From UBA7692 sp964650845 (GTDB lineage Bacteria > Bacteroidota > Bacteroidia > Chitinophagales > LD1): DNA of 12,782 bases. The stretch covers positions 1-12,782 of the forward strand of contig CAZYXR010000083.1 of assembly GCA_964650845.1 (NCBI GenBank), read 5' to 3'. Numbering within the stretch: position 1 is the first letter of the stretch; every line of letters starts with the position of its first letter. Positions 8,101-12,782 of the stretch are shown one piece after another. Position numbers and translations under genes: made by a program. The notes under the pieces were generated by a model. It had not been told where the DNA came from. It saw only the letters and a list, made by a program, of their open reading frames with translations, and made no database searches.

Positions 8101-11100
8101 GCGGGCAGTAACAGTCCGGTTTGTTCGGGGCAAACCCTAAATCTTACGGCTTCTCCATCTGGTGGTACTTTTAGTTGGACAGGTCCTAATGGTTTTGCTT
8201 CTTCCGTTCAAAATCCATCTATTACAAATGTTTCAACTGCTGCAGGTGGTACATATAATGTTACCAGAACTGTAAATGGTTGTACTTCTCCGATAGCCTC
8301 TACTTTTGTAGTTGTAAATTTTGGTGCACCTGCCTCAAATACTACTGCTACACCAAATCCAATTTGTGTGGGCAATACAGTGCAGTTTAATACTGCCTCT
8401 GCAACAGGTGCAACTTATAGTTGGACTGGACCAGCTGGATTTACTGCATCTGTACAAAATCCAACTCGTTCTATCACATCTACAACTCATGGTGGTTATT
8501 ATGTTGTTAGAAGAACGGTGAGTGGATGTATTTCTGCGCCCGACTCTGTTTTGTTGGTTGTAAACAACAATCCCACTATTGCTTCGGCAGCCGGAACAAA
8601 TCCAACAACCTGCGGTGGAACACAAGGCACAGTTATTTTAAGTGGTTTAACAGCCGGACAACAATACACAGTAAACTATCAACGTGCTGGTGTGGGGCAA
8701 ATTCCACAAACATTAACTGCCAATGGTAGCGGTCAAGTTATCTTGGTTGGATTGAACGCTGGTTCTTATGGTAATTTTATTGTTACTCAGGTTTCAACAG
8801 GTTGTCCCTCTCCTGCTTTTGCGGGTCCGGTTACATTAACCGATCCTACAACACCAGCAACCCCGGTAGCTACGAGCAATAGCCCTGTATGTTCAAGCGA
8901 TACTATTAAATTGTTTTCATCAACAATTATCGGAGCAACTTATGCATGGACAGGGCCATCGGGCTTTAATGCAAGTACACAAAACCCAATAAGACTAAAT
9001 GCCGTTACAGCATTTGGCGGAACTTATAGTGTAGTTGCTACAGTAAATAATTGTAATTCATTGCCTGGCACTGTGAATGTGGTGGTAAACCAACGCCCTG
9101 CAGTAACTACTGCGGTAGGTGCCAACCCTACAACATGCGGAGGCACACAAGGCACAATCACTTTAAGCGGATTGACTGCAAGTGTTCAATATAGTGTTTC
9201 ATATTCAAGAAATAGTGTGTTGCAAACTCCGGTTGTATTAACTTCAAATGGAAGTGGACAAGTGGTTCTTACAGGTTTGAATGCCGGAACCTATACAAAC
9301 TTTGTAGTAACATTGGTTTCTACGGGATGCTCGTCTGCAACATTCCCTGGTCCGGTTACATTAACTGATCCTACAACACCAGCAACCCCGGTAGCTACGA
9401 GCAATAGCCCTGTATGTTCAANNNNNNNNNNNNNNNNNNNNNNNNNNNNNNNNNNNNNNNNNNNNNNNNNNNNNNNNNNNNNNNNNNNNNNNNNNNNNNN
9501 NNNNNNNNNNNNNNNNNNNNNTAAATAATTGTAATTCATTGCCTGGCACTGTGAATGTGGTGGTAAACCAACGCCCAACACTTACAGGTTCAGCCGGTGT
9601 TAATCCTACCACTTGTTTAGGAAATCAAGGAACTATTACTCTTAGTGGTTTAGTTTCAGGTACACAATATAGTGTTGCATTTACAAGAAACGGAGTTTCT
9701 CAAGCACCGCAATTGCTTACTGCAAATGCTTCTGGCCTTGTTATCATTGCAGGCTTAACATCAGGAACTTATGCTAACTTTGTAGTAACATTAGTAGCAA
9801 CAGGCTGTTCGTCTTTATCATCACCACCACAGGTTGTATTAACCGATCCTAATCCACCTGCATTGCCATTGCCAACAAGCAACAGCCCAGTTTGTTCGGG
9901 CGATACCATCAAACTTTTTGCGGCTACTGTAACCAATGCAACTTATACATGGTCTGGTCCATCGGGCTTTAGCAGTTCTGCTCAAAATCCTGTAAGACCA
10001 AATGCGCTTGTTGCTCATTCGGGTACATATAGCGTTTATGCAACTGTAGATAATTGCAACTCTCCAACAAGAACAGTTAATGTTGTTGTAAATCAACGAC
10101 CTAATATCACCACTTTATCTAGTTCCAATCCATCTACTTGTGGCGGAACACAGGGTAGCATTACTTTGAGCGGCTTGACTGCAAACGTGGCTTATAGCGT
10201 AACCTATACTAGAAATAATGTAGTGCAAGGTCCAGTAAATCTTACCTCAAATGCTAGTGGGCAAGTAATTCTTTCTGGTTTGGCGCAAGGCGCATATGCA
10301 GATTTTGTTGTTACACTTGTTTCAACTGGATGTTCATCTGATACTTTGCCTGGCCCTGAAGTATTAAGCGATCCAACTACGCCAGCACCTCCGGTACTTT
10401 CAAGCAATAGCCCTGTTTGTTATGGTGATACTTTGAAGATTTTTGCTTCAACTATAGCTAACGCAACTTACGCATGGACTGCTACTGCTTTTAATGCTAA
10501 CACACAAAATGTGGTAAGAGCAAATGCTACACCAAGCATGAGTGGAGTATATTCTGTAGTTGTAACTGTAAATAATTGCAACAGCAATCCTGCAACAATA
10601 ACAGCTGTTGTGAACTCTTGCCCGCCAGTTGCTGTAAATGATGCTTACACCACTCCAGAAGATCAACCTTTGGTAACAACTGTACCGGGTATTCTTGTAA
10701 ATGATTATGACCCAGCTAATCCTCAACAACCACTAACGGTTACAACAACACCGGTTTGTAATGTAAAAAATGGGACATTGGTGTTGAGTTTTAATGGAAG
10801 TTTCAGTTATACACCGGCTTCTAATTTCAATGGTTTAGATACATTCTGCTATCGTGTTTGCGATAACGAAGTTCCTGTGGCTTGCGATACGGCTATTGTT
10901 GTTATCACTGTTACTCCGGTAAATGATCCACCGGTTGCTGTAAACGACTTTTATAGTGCTGGTAATGATACTGCTATCAATGGCAATGTAAGAACAAACG
11001 ACTTTGATGTTGATGGTGATACATTGATTGTGAACACAACACCATTAACCAATCCGGTTTATGGTACTGTTGTATTGAATTCAAACGGTACATTCACCTA

Positions 11101-12782
11101 CACGCCTCCATTGAATTTTAACTTAATAGATAGCTTCAGATATTCGGTTTGCGATGGAAGTATTATTCCTCCAACCAACTTGTGCGATACTGCTTGGGTT
11201 TATTTAGACTACTCGCAGGTGAATCGTCCACCACTTGCTAACCGTGATAACTTTACTGTTCCAGAGGATAGTACAGTTACCTATAACATTATGGTGAATG
11301 ACTTTGATCCTGATAATGATTTGATTACTGTTCAGGTTTTACCAGTGCTAAATGTAAGTCATGGTACATTGACTTTAAATGGCGATAGCACTTTCACTTA
11401 TACTCCTTTCCCTAATTACTACGGTCAAGATACCTTTATCTATCGTTTATGCGATAATGGTGTGCCAAGCAAGTGCGATACAGCTTTGGTTGTATTGACA
11501 ATTGTACCTGTAAACGACAAACCGGAAGTTCCAGATTCAACTATTACAACTTGCGAAGATTGCCCAATATCAGTTTGCCTGCCAATTACCGATGTGGATG
11601 TAGTGGATTTGCACAATGCAACAATTTGCGGTTTGCCGGTAAATGGAACTATTACAAGTGGTCCAACAGTAAACAATGCTTCTACTCCGCACAATGTATG
11701 CTTAACATACGCTCCACGAGGAAATTACCATGGTAAAGACAGTATTTGTGTCATTGTTTGCGATAATGGCATTCCATCGCTGTGCGATACAGGTATTATT
11801 AGAATCAACATCACTCCAGTAAACGATCCTCCCGTAGCTGAGAATATTAAAATTACCTTAGAAGAAGGAAACAGCCAAGGTGTGAACGTAGGTGCCAGCG
11901 TAAGCGATCCTGAAGGCGACCCTGTTGTTATCAGCTATCCAAATGGATTCCCTGTTGTGCCGGGTGTAACATTTGTTCCAACCGGAAATGGTGCGTTTGA
12001 TGTGCATACTGCTGTAGGAACAGCTCCAGATACTATTACATTCCAGTATCAAGCTTGTGATGTTGCTAACTATCCTGTAACACCACTGTGCGATACAGCA
12101 ACTATTACTATTGTTATTTTACCTGTTAATAATGTAAACGACCCACCTTATGCTAATAATGACAGACAACAGACACCTAAAAATGTACCTGCAAAAGTTA
12201 ATGTGTTGGCAAACGATGGCGACCCTAATGGTGACCCATTGGCGGTAACAGTTATTGAGCAACCTAAAAATGGTACAGCAACACTTAATCCTGATAAAAC
12301 AGTTAAGTACACACCAAACAATAATTATGTAGGTATCGATACATTCCGTTACAAAATCTGTGATAACGGCACACCAAGTTTGTGTGATACTGCTTATGTA
12401 TATATTGATATTGTTGATGAGCCATTAGATGTAAACGATCCGCCATTAGCAGTAAACGATTACTATGTAATTCCTGAAGATAGCTTTGTTAACGGCAATG
12501 TGTTGACCAATGACAGTGATCCAAATGGAGACAGTTTGATTGTTACAACAACGCCATTGGTAAATGTTTCGCATGGCACTGTTACCTTAAACGGCAACGG
12601 TACATTCTTGTACACTCCAATACCAAACTTCACCGGGATAGATTCATTCATCTACAGAGTTTGTGATGATGGCATTCCGTCATTGTGCGATACAGCAACA
12701 GTGTATATCACAGTTGATCCGCGTAATGATCCACCTGTTGCAGAAAATGTTACTGTAACAGTTGAAGAAGGAGAGAGCTTTG
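5122..12782 (+). CDS. Giant secreted modular surface protein (DUF7948-like, SBBP propeller, Ig-like and cadherin-like repeats), 3' end beyond window
   Basis: Probable cell-surface or adhesin-like protein. Residues 1-33 form a Sec signal peptide with a hydrophobic core and an A-L-A cleavage site before H34; the ATG at 5152 (M11) is an alternative start. About 56-290 is DUF7948-like (FLENKGQW at 59-66). About 291-778 has seven SBBP-type propeller blades. About 779-903 is an Ig-like domain with the YQWQS and YRRI pattern. From 7831 to 10621 come the A and B modules, and from 10622 to the edge the cadherin-like modules. Read literally, a TAA at 9526-9528 ends the frame, but it lies just after a 100-N gap. 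Shifting the post-gap frame (codons starting at 9524) gives a perfect module continuation with no stop to 12782. A type IX secretion C-terminal signal is expected but would lie outside. Ligand or substrate is unknown. No Shine-Dalgarno sequence precedes the start. Confidence 0.88.
5995..7457 (+). repeat. Seven SBBP-type beta-propeller blades inside the giant protein
   Basis: Seven successive units of about 60-80 residues each begin with a W/R-x-x-Y/F-G-like strand, pass through an N-hydrophobic-hydrophobic-hydrophobic-G strand, and end with a D-x-hydrophobic-hydrophobic strand and an N-G turn. Approximate starts are 5995 (RWATYIAG), 6208 (VWQTYLG), 6412 (AAVRTLG), 6646 (LIWTRQY), 6847 (ALWSRYF), 7057 (TTWGTYFGG) and 7255 (ANLRHSTYIGG). 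Blade 3 is the most divergent. Seven is a common closed-propeller number, so this probably forms one complete ring. Confidence 0.75.
7831..10621 (+). repeat. Ig-like A modules and alternating B/A double modules (175-residue period)
   Basis: A modules carry SPVC, then YAWTGPSGF, then NNCNS, and B modules carry NPTTCGGTQG, GLNAGTY and STGCSS. Order: A1 7831-8088, A2 8089-8325, A3 8326-8574, B1 8575-8868, A4 8869-9099, B2 9100-9393, A5 9394-9577 (with gap), B3 9578-9871, A6 9872-10102, B4 10103-10396, A7 10397-10621. All four B modules are exactly 294 bases. A4 and A6 are exactly 231 bases, and A7 is 225. Each complete module has two cysteines, at its beginning and near its end, suggesting one disulfide per module. 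A modules look like Ig/PKD-like domains. B modules resemble SprB-like adhesin repeats of Bacteroidota, but I cannot assign the family exactly. Confidence 0.85.
9422..9521. other. Assembly gap (100 N) inside module A5, length probably wrong
   Basis: Exactly 100 N bases, a conventional placeholder. The left flank (9349-9421) nearly repeats 8824-8896, and the right flank (9522-9576) repeats 9044-9098, so the break sits in a near-identical copy of module A4. Using the invariant 231-base A module, 147 bases are missing rather than 100. This restores the reading frame, since 147 is a multiple of three while 100 is not. Confidence 0.95.
10622..12782 (+). repeat. Tandem cadherin-like (tandem-95 / Big_9 type) modules, at least seven plus a partial eighth
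   Basis: Modules of about 95-106 residues start at 10622, 10928, 11225, 11519, 11828, 12143, 12440 and 12731 (partial). The consensus runs from PPVAVNDxY, through an acidic ED and a VLxNDxDxxGDxL loop, then GTxxLNxxGTFxYTP, NFxGxDSFxYxVCD, and CDTAxVxITV ending in PVND. The asparagine/aspartate-rich loops resemble calcium-binding linkers of cadherin-like folds. Every complete module ends with two cysteines flanking a turn. The module at 11519 is the most divergent and has eight cysteines. Such arrays form long rigid stalks on secreted adhesins. The series continues past the window edge. Confidence 0.88.

Noticed and set aside
11440..11694. Antisense and alternative-frame open frames in the repeat arrays (also around 8321-8729, 9839-10729, 11858-12052 and 12463-12651)
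   Set aside because: They recur with the repeats because coding bias opens the shadow frames. None has a motif, and all are explained by the continuous cadherin/Ig-like reading frame.
9522..12782. A separate second gene beginning after the 100-N gap
   Set aside because: There is no start codon context or signal peptide. The sequence resumes in the middle of an A module and matches the period of the upstream array, so it is the same gene.
7831..12782. CRISPR or satellite-type repeat array
   Set aside because: The repeats are long, in frame, diverged at synonymous positions and encode folded modules. There are no short identical repeats with unique spacers.

Overview
The window reads as a low-GC Bacteroidota genome fragment. 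I infer this from the family versions rather than from any marker gene. The giant surface protein combines a DUF7948-like N-terminal domain, a seven-bladed SBBP-type propeller and long Ig/cadherin-like repeat arrays, an architecture typical of Bacteroidota that use type IX secretion. The OmpR-type regulator has the Bacteroidota-style recognition region, and no start codon is preceded by a clear Shine-Dalgarno sequence. Genus or family cannot be assigned from this piece. The sequence contains three runs of N (10, 10 and 100 bases), so it is a scaffolded draft assembly.

Layout. Positions 1-665 hold the 3' end of a rodA-type SEDS peptidoglycan polymerase gene. Facing it across 12 bases is a short minus-strand pair, apaG (1105-1497) followed by a stand-alone receiver protein (678-1055). 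A 153-base divergent gap leads to a plus-strand gene for a polytopic GT-C-like membrane protein with C-terminal TPRs (1651-3876, interrupted by two 10-N gaps). An OmpR/PhoB-type response regulator follows (3942-4652) with no histidine kinase in view. A 469-base AT-rich intergenic region (4653-5121) precedes a giant secreted protein gene that runs from 5122 off the right edge.

The giant gene fills 60% of the window. In order it encodes a signal peptide, a DUF7948-like domain, seven propeller blades, one Ig-like domain, three Ig-like 'A' modules, an alternating series of 'B' and 'A' modules with an exact 175-residue period, and at least seven complete cadherin-like (tandem-95/Big_9 type) modules plus the start of an eighth. 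A literal translation stops at 9526-9528, but this is an artefact of the 100-N gap. The repeat period predicts 147 missing bases there, and with that correction the frame stays open from 5122 to the window end (at least about 2,570 residues).

How the genes relate. rodA (cell-wall elongation) and apaG are housekeeping-type genes. The two response regulators, the GT-C/TPR protein and the giant surface protein are accessory or envelope functions. The OmpR-type regulator lies directly upstream of the giant gene in the same orientation and is a reasonable but unproven candidate regulator of it. I see no mobile element, CRISPR array, tRNA or rRNA, and nothing I would call a wholly new system. The most informative points are the corrected reading frame, the module periodicity, the cysteine pair conserved in every cadherin-like module, and the density of D-S/T-hydrophobic motifs.
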